Positions 1-7,900 of a stretch of 64,000 nt of DNA are shown piece by piece; positions within the stretch are counted from its first letter, which is position 1, and each line of letters opens with the position of its first letter. The notes under the pieces were generated by a model. The model did not search any database. It was not told the DNA's origin and worked only from the letters and a program-made list of their open reading frames with translations. The DNA comes from Flavivirga abyssicola (GTDB lineage Bacteria > Bacteroidota > Bacteroidia > Flavobacteriales > Flavobacteriaceae): positions 1,847,001 to 1,911,000 of the forward strand of contig NZ_CP141266.1 of NCBI RefSeq assembly GCF_030540775.2. Direction: 5' to 3'. A program made the translations under genes and the position numbers.

Positions 1-544
1 GCAAGCTGGAAACCCTGATATCAAATTCGTCTATTTGTGTTTTTACCGTTATACGTCCATCTTGAGGCAGTCTTTTTTCAGAAATATCTAAGCCGGCTTT
101 AATTTTAAGTTTATTAACAATAACAGGATATTCAGATAAGGCAATAATAAAATGCTCTTTCAGTTTACCATCTAAACGAAAACGGACGCGACATTTATGT
201 TCATAGGGTTCAAAATGAATATCACTACTTCCAATATCTTTTGCAGATAGTAATAGTTTTTCAAGGAAGTCATTGGTATAATGCAAATCTTCGGTTTTAT
301 TAAGATCTTTTTTCCTGAAATTACTAGATAAATAGAGATTAATATTTTCCGAAGTTTCGGGGAGCAATTCAATGTCCTTTCCAAAAACAACGCGCAATTC
401 CCTTTTTAAGCTTTCAGTAAGTGTATCCGTTTTAAATACAAGCGTTCCATTATGAGCCTTAACAGGGATAATTTTATAATGATAAGCTTGTTCACTGCTT
501 AAGAGTTGTAATAAATCGGTTGGAATGGTGTATTCATTATTCAT
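1..544 (-). CDS. GspE/PilB-type secretion or pilus assembly ATPase, N-terminal part
   Basis: This gene runs off the left edge, so only its first 181 codons are visible. Reading the minus strand from the ATG at 544, the protein begins MNNEYTIPTDLLQLL and later contains SDIHFEPYEHKCRVRFRLDG and GLDISEKRLPQDGRI. These are hallmark stretches of the N2 domain of GspE/PilB ATPases, which power pseudopilus or pilus assembly on the cytoplasmic side of the inner membrane. The Walker motifs would lie outside the window. It starts 4 nt after the prepilin peptidase gene and is the last visible gene of a response regulator-prepilin-peptidase-ATPase operon. The family call is secure. Whether the machine secretes proteins or makes a pilus cannot be decided here. 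Confidence 0.9.
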   Translation of the reverse strand, partial: MNNEYTIPTDLLQLLSSEQAYHYKIIPVKAHNGTLVFKTDTLTESLKRELRVVFGKDIELLPETSENINLYLSSNFRKKDLNKTEDLHYTNDFLEKLLLSAKDIGSSDIHFEPYEHKCRVRFRLDGKLKEHFIIALSEYPVIVNKLKIKAGLDISEKRLPQDGRITVKTQIDEFDIRVSSL

Positions 545-548
545 AACA

Positions 549-1025
549 TTACATAGTATAAATATTTACATAACCGGACCACTGAACCAAGTATATTGCT
601 AGAAAAAACAGACTCATATAGCCCGCTAAAGGAACTGTAATATCCTTTTGGTTTTTAGATAATACGAGATGCACGGTTAATGAGAAAATAAGAGCGCATA
701 TAAAAATGACAATAAAAGATATTGTTGAAAATGCTAACGATACTGCAACAAACAGCAGTAAATCCCCTAAACCAATAGTTTTTAAAACAGAGGTTTTAAG
801 CTTAAGCTTTGCATATAATAAAATAATTAAAACGAAAATTATGACAAAAGCTAGATTCATTTTTAAAGCATTATAGAATAGTTCTGGAATGGTATTGCTG
901 TAAAATAGTAGTGCACATAACAACCCAATGACTGGAAATAAAAACCAATACACCATCCGTTCCTTAAAGTCTTGAAGAAAAATGAAAAGAAAGGAAATGG
1001 TTAATATGATTTTTATTACTACCAT
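549..1025 (-). CDS. A24-family prepilin peptidase, minimal form
   Basis: A 158-residue multi-pass membrane protein that would cut the leader from the prepilins encoded around it. Two aspartate sites typical of GXGD aspartic proteases are visible: QDFKER near residue 19 and GLGDLLLF near residue 87. It lacks the N-terminal cytoplasmic domain (with zinc cysteines) that full-length PilD/GspO uses to methylate the mature pilin, so it is a protease-only version like archaeal or TadV-type enzymes. The start codon directly abuts the stop of the upstream prepilin gene with no gap, which points to translational coupling. Confidence 0.85.
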   Translation of the reverse strand: MVVIKIILTISFLFIFLQDFKERMVYWFLFPVIGLLCALLFYSNTIPELFYNALKMNLAFVIIFVLIILLYAKLKLKTSVLKTIGLGDLLLFVAVSLAFSTISFIVIFICALIFSLTVHLVLSKNQKDITVPLAGYMSLFFLAIYLVQWSGYVNIYTM

Positions 1026-1430
1026 CTAGTCTTTTATTATTTGTTTGGGTGTGCCGTTTTCGTCTATTTCCCAAACATTAAAAATACCATCACCGTCAAA
1101 ATCTGTAATAGCAGTTGCTTTCGCTTTAAAACTATTATTTGTGGCACTTAAGATTTCGTAGCTATAATTACTTGTTCCGTTTTCGTTAACAGTTTTTGGA
1201 GCTTCAAAATCTATTTCATTTAAATCAGGGCTGTATTTTGAGTACATGTACCTGTAAGAAGTCTGCGAATTATAAATAAACTTTAATTGAGTTTGTGCTT
1301 CTACACTTTTAGTCTTACTTATTAAAGGCATTAAATTAGGGAGTGCTAATAATAGTAATATGCCTATTATGACAAGAACAATTAAAACTTCTTGTAAATT
1401 ATAGGCAGGTAGTTTTTTATACTTTTTCAT
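1026..1430 (-). CDS. Prepilin, GspG-like major pseudopilin candidate
   Basis: A 134-residue protein with a class III (prepilin) signal. A short basic leader (KKYKKLPA) is followed by YNLQEVLIVLVIIGILLLLA, with Glu at +5 if cleavage occurs after Ala. The usual Gly at -1 is replaced by Ala. The C-terminal domain has DFDGDGIFNVWEID, an EF-hand-like acidic loop resembling the calcium sites of GspG major pseudopilins. It sits 33 nt downstream of the response regulator gene and directly upstream of the prepilin peptidase. It is the likely main subunit of the filament. A type IV pilin role is the alternative. Confidence 0.85.
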   Translation of the reverse strand: MKKYKKLPAYNLQEVLIVLVIIGILLLLALPNLMPLISKTKSVEAQTQLKFIYNSQTSYRYMYSKYSPDLNEIDFEAPKTVNENGTSNYSYEILSATNNSFKAKATAITDFDGDGIFNVWEIDENGTPKQIIKD

Positions 1431-1463
1431 TTGTAATTGATTTGCTATGATTCATAAAGTTTG

Positions 1464-2144
1464 CTATAGAAACCCTTTTTCTTTGGCCAGTATTAGCAAT
1501 GCTTTATCTGATTTTTTTTCATTATTAAAAATTTGATTTAATCTCCGTTTTCTACGCTCAATGCCTGCTAAAGACAAATGAATCACATTAGGTAATTCTT
1601 TGGTTTTAGTGCCTTGAGATAAATAATATAACATTTGTCTGTCTATATTGTCTAAATTAAAATCGTTAGATACATGTTGCCTAACCAATTTTAAAACAGG
1701 TTTACTATAAAAAGGGATGTCATTAATAACATTTAAAATACCTTCGGTTAAATTTTGAAAGTCTAATTCGCTTTTAAGAAGTAAACTATCAGGTTTTATG
1801 GTTTTTAAAATGTTAACCAACCTGTAATTATTACTTAGGTGTGTTGATACAATAATTTTAACTCTAGGAAATAAACACCTTAGTTTTATACCCAAATCGT
1901 CTCCAGAAAGTAGTTTACCATTTTTTGAAGGTGGTAAACTAATATCTAAAAACACTAAATCAATAATAGTATTGGTTTCTAGCGCATGTTCTATTTCTTC
2001 ATTAGCCTCATCACAATTTTTTGTGATATGTGTAGAGAAAAGGACACTACTATTTTTAGATGAAACAGACTCTAAAGCTCTTATATAGCCATCAATAATA
2101 AGTTGGTGGTCTTCAATGATTAGCGTGTAAAAAGATTTAATCAT
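1464..2144 (-). CDS. Two-component response regulator, LuxR-type DNA binding
   Basis: A 226-residue protein with a receiver domain (acidic pair Glu11-Asp12; likely phosphoacceptor Asp67 in DLVFLDISLP; conserved Lys in LLLKSE) and a C-terminal LuxR-like helix-turn-helix around residues 165-205 (DRQMLYYLSQGTKTKEL followed by SLAGIERRKRRL). No histidine kinase gene is in the window. It is the first gene of the left arm of the secretion/pilus locus. Its own promoter carries the three-half-site element also found before the genes at 2536 and 18277, so it is the best candidate to bind that element and probably regulates itself. The DNA-binding assignment is inference. Confidence 0.85.
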   Translation of the reverse strand: MIKSFYTLIIEDHQLIIDGYIRALESVSSKNSSVLFSTHITKNCDEANEEIEHALETNTIIDLVFLDISLPPSKNGKLLSGDDLGIKLRCLFPRVKIIVSTHLSNNYRLVNILKTIKPDSLLLKSELDFQNLTEGILNVINDIPFYSKPVLKLVRQHVSNDFNLDNIDRQMLYYLSQGTKTKELPNVIHLSLAGIERRKRRLNQIFNNEKKSDKALLILAKEKGFL

Positions 2145-2216
2145 AGTATGGGGTTTTGTACTTAAAAAAAGAGACTAAGGGCTGTTTACTATACTTCTTA
2201 AATTTTATACAAAAAA

Positions 2217-2273
2217 CAAATCTATTTATATAAAATCAGATAAAAGTAAGGTTTTCCCTTACTTTTAGTAAGG
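2217..2273 (-). promoter_or_regulatory. Regulated promoter of the response regulator operon
   Basis: On the minus strand a consensus -7 box, TAGATTTG (2217-2224), lies exactly 20 nt downstream of a CCTTACT half-site (2245-2251 as AGTAAGG on plus). Two more half-sites follow at 2257-2263 and 2267-2273 in alternating orientation. The nearest half-site takes the place of the -33 TTTG, as expected for an activator contacting polymerase. The same layout recurs at 2362-2418 and 18195-18251. The 391-nt gap 2145-2535 holds this and the opposite promoter and no gene. Confidence 0.75.
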
Positions 2274-2361
2274 TTTTGTTTTTTTAACATTTGATGTTAA
2301 AAATAGCACAAAACAGTTGATTTTACTGATAAAGATTAAAGAAAATATTAAAATATCGAGC

Positions 2362-2418
2362 CCTTACTAAAAGTAAGGTTTTCCCTTACTTTTAATTTAT
2401 AGCGTATCCATACATTTA
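2362..2418 (+). promoter_or_regulatory. Regulated promoter of the 2536 gene
   Basis: Three half-sites, CCTTACT (2362-2368), AGTAAGG (2372-2378) and CCTTACT (2384-2390), are followed after exactly 20 nt by the -7 box TACATTTA (2411-2418). Half-site starts are 10 and 12 bp apart, about one helical turn each, so proteins would bind the same DNA face. Transcription would start near 2425, giving a leader of about 110 nt before the ATG at 2536. Confidence 0.75.
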
Positions 2419-2535
2419 TTGACAGATTTTAAGGACTTAATTAATTCTTTTAAAGAGAAAGTTGTTAAAGCAATTTTTTTAAGAGGATGTATTAAAAAAT
2501 TCAAGTATCAATAAAAAAATAAAACAAACTAATTT

Positions 2536-3510
2536 ATGAAAAAAATATGCTTAGGATTAATATACTTAATAGCAATCCCATTTTTAGGTTTTGGGCAAAC
2601 CACTACTTCTTATGACATTAATAGTGCTGGACGAGGAGGGACTAATAATACTTTTTACGGAACCGAATCGGGCTTAAATACTACAGGAAGTGATAATACT
2701 TTTTCTGGATACTTGTCAGGGCATTCTAATACCACAGGGAATTTTAATGTATTTTCTGGATCTTATTCTGGATATAGAAATACCACAGGAAATAAGAATG
2801 TATTTTCTGGAGTTTATTCTGGAACTTATAATACGACAGGGACTGGTAATGTATTTTCTGGATATTTGTCTGGTAGGTCTAATACTGTAGGAATTAACAA
2901 TGTGTTTTTCGGACCTTTGTCAGGATATTCTAATACTGCAGGAAATTTAAATGTGTTTTCTGGATATAAGTCTGGATATTCTAATACCATAGGGAGTGGT
3001 AATGTCTTTTTAGGAGCTAATGCTGGTTATTATGAAACCCAGAGTAATAAGTTATATATTGATAATAGCAGTACAACCACCCCATTAATATACGGTAAAT
3101 TTGATACCGACCAACTGGGCATTAATACAAATGATATTCCTACGGGTTATGCATTTGCTGTAAAAGGTAAAGTTATTACGGAAGAAGTAAAAGTGCAGAT
3201 TTATGCAAATTGGCCAGATTATGTTTTTAATAAGGACTACAGCTTACCATCTTTAACAGAAGTAGAAAATCACATAAATGAGAATGGCCATTTAAAAGAC
3301 ATCCCATCTGCTAAAGATGTATTAGAAAATGGTATTCTACTTGGTGATATGAATGCAAAATTACTTGAAAAAATAGAAGAACTCACTTTATATACTATAC
3401 AACAAGAAAAACAATTAAAAGAACAAGCAACAAGCAATCAAGAATTAAAACAACGTCTTCTAAAATTGGAAGCATTATTATTAAAAGATAATCAAGAAAC
3501 AAAAAACTAA
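2536..3510 (+). CDS. Secreted repeat protein with C-terminal coiled-coil module
   Basis: A 324-residue protein with a signal peptide (MKKICLGLIYLIAIPFLGFG, cleaved near Gln21). Residues 49-167 are seven 17-residue repeats of the type TTGNKNVFSGVYSGTYN, resembling beta-roll head repeats of trimeric adhesins or tail fibres. Then comes a conserved module (DYVFNKDYSLPSL, HLKDIPSAKDVLENGI, LLEKIEELTLYTI) and a coiled-coil end. The same C-terminal module occurs at 19699, 20842 and 22005, within the operon of the pseudopilin genes, which suggests these four are cargo or filament-associated proteins of one system. The function is unknown, and adhesin is a guess. Confidence 0.8.
   Translation: MKKICLGLIYLIAIPFLGFGQTTTSYDINSAGRGGTNNTFYGTESGLNTTGSDNTFSGYLSGHSNTTGNFNVFSGSYSGYRNTTGNKNVFSGVYSGTYNTTGTGNVFSGYLSGRSNTVGINNVFFGPLSGYSNTAGNLNVFSGYKSGYSNTIGSGNVFLGANAGYYETQSNKLYIDNSSTTTPLIYGKFDTDQLGINTNDIPTGYAFAVKGKVITEEVKVQIYANWPDYVFNKDYSLPSLTEVENHINENGHLKDIPSAKDVLENGILLGDMNAKLLEKIEELTLYTIQQEKQLKEQATSNQELKQRLLKLEALLLKDNQETKN
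2680..3036 (+). repeat. Seven tandem 51-bp coding repeats
   Basis: Within the gene at 2536, seven in-frame 51-bp units encode 17-residue repeats with the common pattern TxGxxNVFSGxxSGxxN. The first unit is slightly divergent, with NTF in place of NVF. The last ends in a different cap (LGANAGYYE). A degenerate half unit (GGTNNTFYGTESGLN) precedes them. Equal length and strong likeness suggest expansion by unequal recombination. Confidence 0.85.
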
Positions 3511-3521
3511 ATAACAAATTA

Positions 3522-4055
3522 ATGAACAAACTAGCATTCCCATTATCCCTAATTGCCATAGCAGCAAGTGTTTTTGCCATTTTCCAATTGCAATCGTCTT
3601 CAGAACAAGTATATGTAGATGTTAATAAACTACTAGATGGTTACAAGCGTACCAAAATTGTAAAAGCAGAATTTGAAGCCAAAGCAAAAACACTTAATGC
3701 CAATGTAGATAGTTTAATGGCTGATTGGCAAAATGAACTTAAAACCTATGAAAAGGAACGTTCTAGAATGAGTAAAAAAGAATTAGAATTAAAACAACAA
3801 CTGTTAGGGAATAAACAACAGCAAATAAATAATTACCAACAAGTTATACAAAAGCAGATACAGGAAGAGGATAAAAAATCGACACAAACCGTCATTAACG
3901 ATATTAATGATTATGTAAAAGAATATGGTAAAAAACATAACCACAAAATCATATTTGGAGCTAGTGGAGGTGGTAATATTATGTATGCAGATGAGGTTTC
4001 AGACTTAACTCAGGAAATATTAGAAGGTCTTAATGCAGAATTTGAAGGCAAATAA
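3522..4055 (+). CDS. OmpH/Skp-family periplasmic chaperone-like protein
   Basis: A 177-residue protein with an N-terminal membrane or signal segment (residues 4-22), then the pattern YVDVNKLLDGYKRTKIVKAEFEAKAKTL and a long Lys/Gln/Glu-rich helical section (about 45-130), ending in KKHNHKIIFGASGGGNIMYADEVSDLTQEIL. The latter matches the OmpH end, usually written as a G...ILYADxxxDLTxxVL-type stretch. Skp-family proteins are trimeric chaperones for outer-membrane proteins. It starts 11 nt after the repeat protein at 2536 and is probably cotranscribed, so it may handle that protein in the periplasm. The family is well supported; the partner is inferred. Confidence 0.8.
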   Translation: MNKLAFPLSLIAIAASVFAIFQLQSSSEQVYVDVNKLLDGYKRTKIVKAEFEAKAKTLNANVDSLMADWQNELKTYEKERSRMSKKELELKQQLLGNKQQQINNYQQVIQKQIQEEDKKSTQTVINDINDYVKEYGKKHNHKIIFGASGGGNIMYADEVSDLTQEILEGLNAEFEGK

Positions 4056-4061
4056 AAGACT

Positions 4062-4082
4062 CCTTTCCTTTTTAAGGAAAGG
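4062..4082. repeat. Inverted repeat after the OmpH-like gene
   Basis: A perfect 9-bp stem, CCTTTCCTT and AAGGAAAGG, is separated by TTT, 6 nt past the stop codon. There is no clear T-run after it, so it may be a weak terminator or an mRNA 3' end stabiliser. Confidence 0.5.
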
Positions 4083-4178
4083 TAGATTCAAACACAGTTT
4101 GAAGACGGAAAGGTCAAACATAAGAATCTCATCAATAGTTGTTCGATGAGTTAAGCTATAAATTGAAAACAAAATGTT

Positions 4179-4200
4179 ATCCTGAGCTTGTCGAAGGATC
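4179..4200. repeat. Intergenic palindromic repeat, copy 1
   Basis: An imperfect palindrome reading ATCCTGAGCTTGTCGAAGGA. Relatives of this element lie at 4249-4312 and 4913-4934. Short CCTGAG...TCGAAGG elements of this kind are common in intergenic DNA of Bacteroidota. No function is visible. Confidence 0.7.
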
Positions 4201-4221
4201 TCAAAAACCAGAAATCAAAAT

Positions 4222-4902
4222 TTGAAAACACGTCGTAAAATACTAAATGTCATTCCGAGAGAGCGAAGCATAAGCCTATCGACTTCGTTCAAGATAAACT
4301 TACGAGGAATCTTATCATTACTAGTAGTGATGTTACTCTTTAGCTGCAATCAAAAAAAAACCTTCAATAACGAAACCGCTCTACTAGACTATATAAAAGA
4401 CGAAACCAATGGTTATACCCAGCATAAAACTATAAACGGAGTAGACTACACTTTAACCTATCGCCCTACTGATATACTTGTAAAGCAAGAGTTAAGTGAC
4501 GAAGGAAATAAAGAAAAAATAAAAGGGTTGCGAAATAAGTACAATAAGTACATGTACTTTAATTTAAGTATGAGTATGAATAACCAGGAATTATTAAGTG
4601 TAGCACCCAAAAACAGAAACGAATTTGGTGCCATGGTAAACCAACTCGCTTTTGGTATGAATGAAAAGGTACACCTCTATACCCAGAGCAAAGATACACT
4701 GGAAATGGTAGATTTTATTTACCCGCGTATGTATGGTATGAGTGGAGCTACCACGATTATGTTTGTATATCCAAGAGATGAAACAATAATAAATGAATCA
4801 TATTTAAATTTTACTATCGAAGATTTAGGTTTATACACTGGAGAAGTAAAATTTAAAATACCAATAGAAACTATAAATAACGAACCAGAATTAAGGTTAT
4901 AA
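4222..4902 (+). CDS. Lipoprotein of unknown function with repeat-interrupted signal peptide
   Basis: A 226-codon frame starting at a TTG. The lipobox is LFSC with Cys at about residue 42, so the mature protein is a lipid-anchored domain of about 185 residues that I do not recognise. The leader is oddly long. After KTRRKIL the codons for roughly residues 9-31 come from an intergenic repeat (4249-4312), then the hydrophobic stretch SLLVVMLLFSC follows. Without the insert it would be an ordinary signal peptide. No other start gives a proper leader. It precedes the two RHS genes and could be a helper of their product, but nothing in it proves this. Whether the long leader still works is unknown. 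Confidence 0.65.
   Translation: MKTRRKILNVIPRERSISLSTSFKINLRGILSLLVVMLLFSCNQKKTFNNETALLDYIKDETNGYTQHKTINGVDYTLTYRPTDILVKQELSDEGNKEKIKGLRNKYNKYMYFNLSMSMNNQELLSVAPKNRNEFGAMVNQLAFGMNEKVHLYTQSKDTLEMVDFIYPRMYGMSGATTIMFVYPRDETIINESYLNFTIEDLGLYTGEVKFKIPIETINNEPELRL
4249..4312. repeat. Palindromic repeat inserted in a coding region, copy 2
   Basis: It begins GTCATTCCGAG and ends CGAGGAATC, with an internal ATCGACTTCGTTC stretch, so it is a longer member of the repeat family at 4179 and 4913. It keeps the reading frame of the lipoprotein gene and lies between the basic start and the hydrophobic core of its signal peptide. Confidence 0.7.
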
Positions 4903-4912
4903 ACTTTTGTCA

Positions 4913-4934
4913 CCCTGAGCAAAGTCGAAGGGTC
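4913..4934. repeat. Intergenic palindromic repeat, copy 3
   Basis: An imperfect palindrome, CCCTGAGCAAAGTCGAAGGG followed by TC and a T-run, 11 nt after the lipoprotein stop and before the first RHS gene. It could also act as a weak terminator. Confidence 0.65.
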
Positions 4935-4956
4935 TTTTTAAACGAAAAGAATAATT

Positions 4957-7900
4957 ATGAAAAATACCACATTTCGCAAACGAGTGCCTCTTGTATTTAT
5001 AATCCCCATGTTGATTTTATTTATTAAAACCACAAATGCCCAAGGGCCTAATACCCCAGAGGCAGCTAGTTTTGAGCCTGTGGATGCTACCGATATGGTA
5101 AATTTGGTAACAGGCGATTTAAGTTACGTATTGCCTTTATTGAATGTGCCTAGTCCAGAAGGAGGTTATCCAATAGCACTGTCTTATCATGCTGGTATTG
5201 CTATGGAACAAGAAGCTACTTGGGTAGGTTTGGGGTGGAATATAAACCCAGGGGCTATTAATCGTTCTGTTAACGGTTATCCAGATGATTGGAATAACAG
5301 AAAGAAAACATCGATAATGTATGATATTGGTGGAACGTATACTTCTCATGATTTTCATAGTAGTATAGGCTGGAAAAAAGGCAAGTATTCTGTTGGATTA
5401 TATGCTTCTTATGGTGTCAATAGGGCATTTGGAGGAGAAACCACATATGACATGAATTTTGGAGGTTCTTTTGGTATTGGAAATGATAAGAAAATGAAAG
5501 CTAATGTCCATAAATTTAATGTAGGAACGAATGGTATAGGTTATTCATATAAATCATTTAATAAAAAAGGAATCTATTTAGGCACATCCTCAATTGGTTT
5601 TAATGGCAATGATGGAATATCACTAGGAGCTAATGGCAAAAGTGGAGGAATAACATTATCATCTAACGGGAATCATTATATTTCATCATCAAAAGGAAGC
5701 GGACAAATCTCTGGTTCTGGATCATTTTCCTCTAAGTTGCATACAAGAACCGTTGGGACGGTTATTATTGTAGATATAAACGCTGGTTTATTTAGTTCCG
5801 GTTATTCTAAAAAAAAACAAAGGTATTCATGGTATGATAGAGCAAGTTATGATTGCTTAGGTGCATTGTACCTTGGACAAACTGATGAAATGATATCCAA
5901 CTCATTACATTCGCCTAATGCTTCGGTCGATTCTTACGAATCTATATATAAAACATATAATAACCAACAATTACTTGAAAACAACTTTTCAGGTATATCT
6001 TATGATAATTATATAGTTTCTTCTCAAGGGTTAACAGGATCTATGACACCTTATTTGTTCGAACAAGGTACATTTAAAAATAGATACAATCGTATTAGTA
6101 CTTCAATAGATAATAAATACGCAACAGAATCCACTTTTAGCTATTATGATAATAGCTTTACTAAACAAATTGATGATCCAAATAATGATATTAATTTTCA
6201 TTTTGATAATACTAATGCTTCTTATATGAGTCTTAGTTCTGGATTGTGGGGAAATTTGCCTTCATCGATTAATGAAATTACAGATGTAGTTATTAACAGT
6301 AAAATAACTGACCACACTACTATTATTGATAATATTTCTCTCAGTAACTACAATCCAGCCAAAAATAGGATAATTAATGGGCCTTTTGTAGAGGTTTTTA
6401 CAAATGGCGAAATTGTTAATAATATAGGTAATATAATTGATGTTAATAGTTTAAACAGGTCTTCATTGCCTCAAGATGGTATAGGGGCATATAAAATTAC
6501 AAACGCAGATGGTTTAGTATATCATTATTCATTACCTGTTTATCAAAAAGAAATGTTTTCAAGATCTACAGAATTAGATAATAATATTGAAGATAAATTT
6601 TACGAGGAACAACAATTCACACCATATGCTACGCATTGGCTTTTAACAGCTATTACTGGACCAGATTATGTAGATAATAATACAAACGGAAAAGTTGATG
6701 AAAATGATTATGGCTATTGGATTGAGTTTGAATATGGAAAATGGAGTGATGGTTATGCTTGGAGGTCACCAACTAAAAAATTAGCATATCATGAAAATGA
6801 AACGACTAAATCCTTTGGTTGGGGTATAAAGGAAATCTATTATTTAGATATGATTAAGAGTAGAACGCATACAGCTCTTTTTATTAAGGAAAGTAGACTT
6901 GATAATTATGGATCGGAAATTAATATTGGTACAAGTCAGGTAGCACCTAAGGTTTATAATTATGGTGCCAAAACGATCTTAGGGCTTAGTGACTCTAACT
7001 ATTTTGTAAAAGGTATATATGATAATCGAGCTGTTAATTTGGCAGTTGGTGTCTATTACTCGAATATTTGGCATAAAGAATATGTAAGCATTGATAAGCA
7101 TAAATCATTAAGATTAAAAGAGATTCTACTTCTAAAAAATGAAGATGTGCCATTAAATGTTAAAACATATCTAGGTGAAAGTAATGGTAGAAAAATTGGA
7201 GAAATGTATTTTGAAGAAGAGGTTAGAGTTTATGATACTTCTGAAAGACAAGTTTATCATGCTAATTACCCTATGTTTGGTAATAATGGGCTTAGAGAAT
7301 GGAATGGAGAATTTTATAATAATGTGTTAGATAGTGATGATATTAGTACTAACATAAGTAATATTAATAACTTAAAAGTGAATCACATCTACTTTAATTA
7401 TGATGAAGAATATCCTTTAATGTCTAATTCTCCAAATTCTTTTCCTTCAGGGAAAGGCAAATTAACTCTAAAGAATGTTTATAACAAAACGCGAAGTATA
7501 GTTAATTTGATTCCTCCATATGAATTCTCATATATTTCTAACTCTAATTATGATAGAGATAAAGAAGATCCATGGGGCTATACAAAATGGAGTCCGCAAA
7601 ATTCAAGTTTAAATCAAATTAAAACACCAACTGGTGCAAAAATTAAAATTGATTATGAACCAGATGATTACTACAAAGAAGCTGCAAATGTTTATCGAAC
7701 CTATGACAAAGGGCTAGAATTTAATTTTTATGAATTTAATGGAAAGTTACGTTTTGATGTTAAAAATGAACCAAATACAGATAATTACACTTATTTTGAA
7801 GACTACTTTGAAGTAGGGACACCTGTTGAAGTAGATATCTGGGCTTGTATTAAGCATGAATACCATGAAGTTATAGGAGGATGTAAATCTAGAGATGGTA

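Noticed and set aside
172-390. Minus-strand frame of 72 codons at the left edge
   Set aside because: It overlaps the GspE/PilB-like gene in another frame; the latter has clear family motifs and is the real gene.
2680-3036. Regularly spaced repeats that might be taken for a CRISPR array
   Set aside because: The units are in frame, similar along their full 51 bp and encode a repeat protein; there are no unique spacers.
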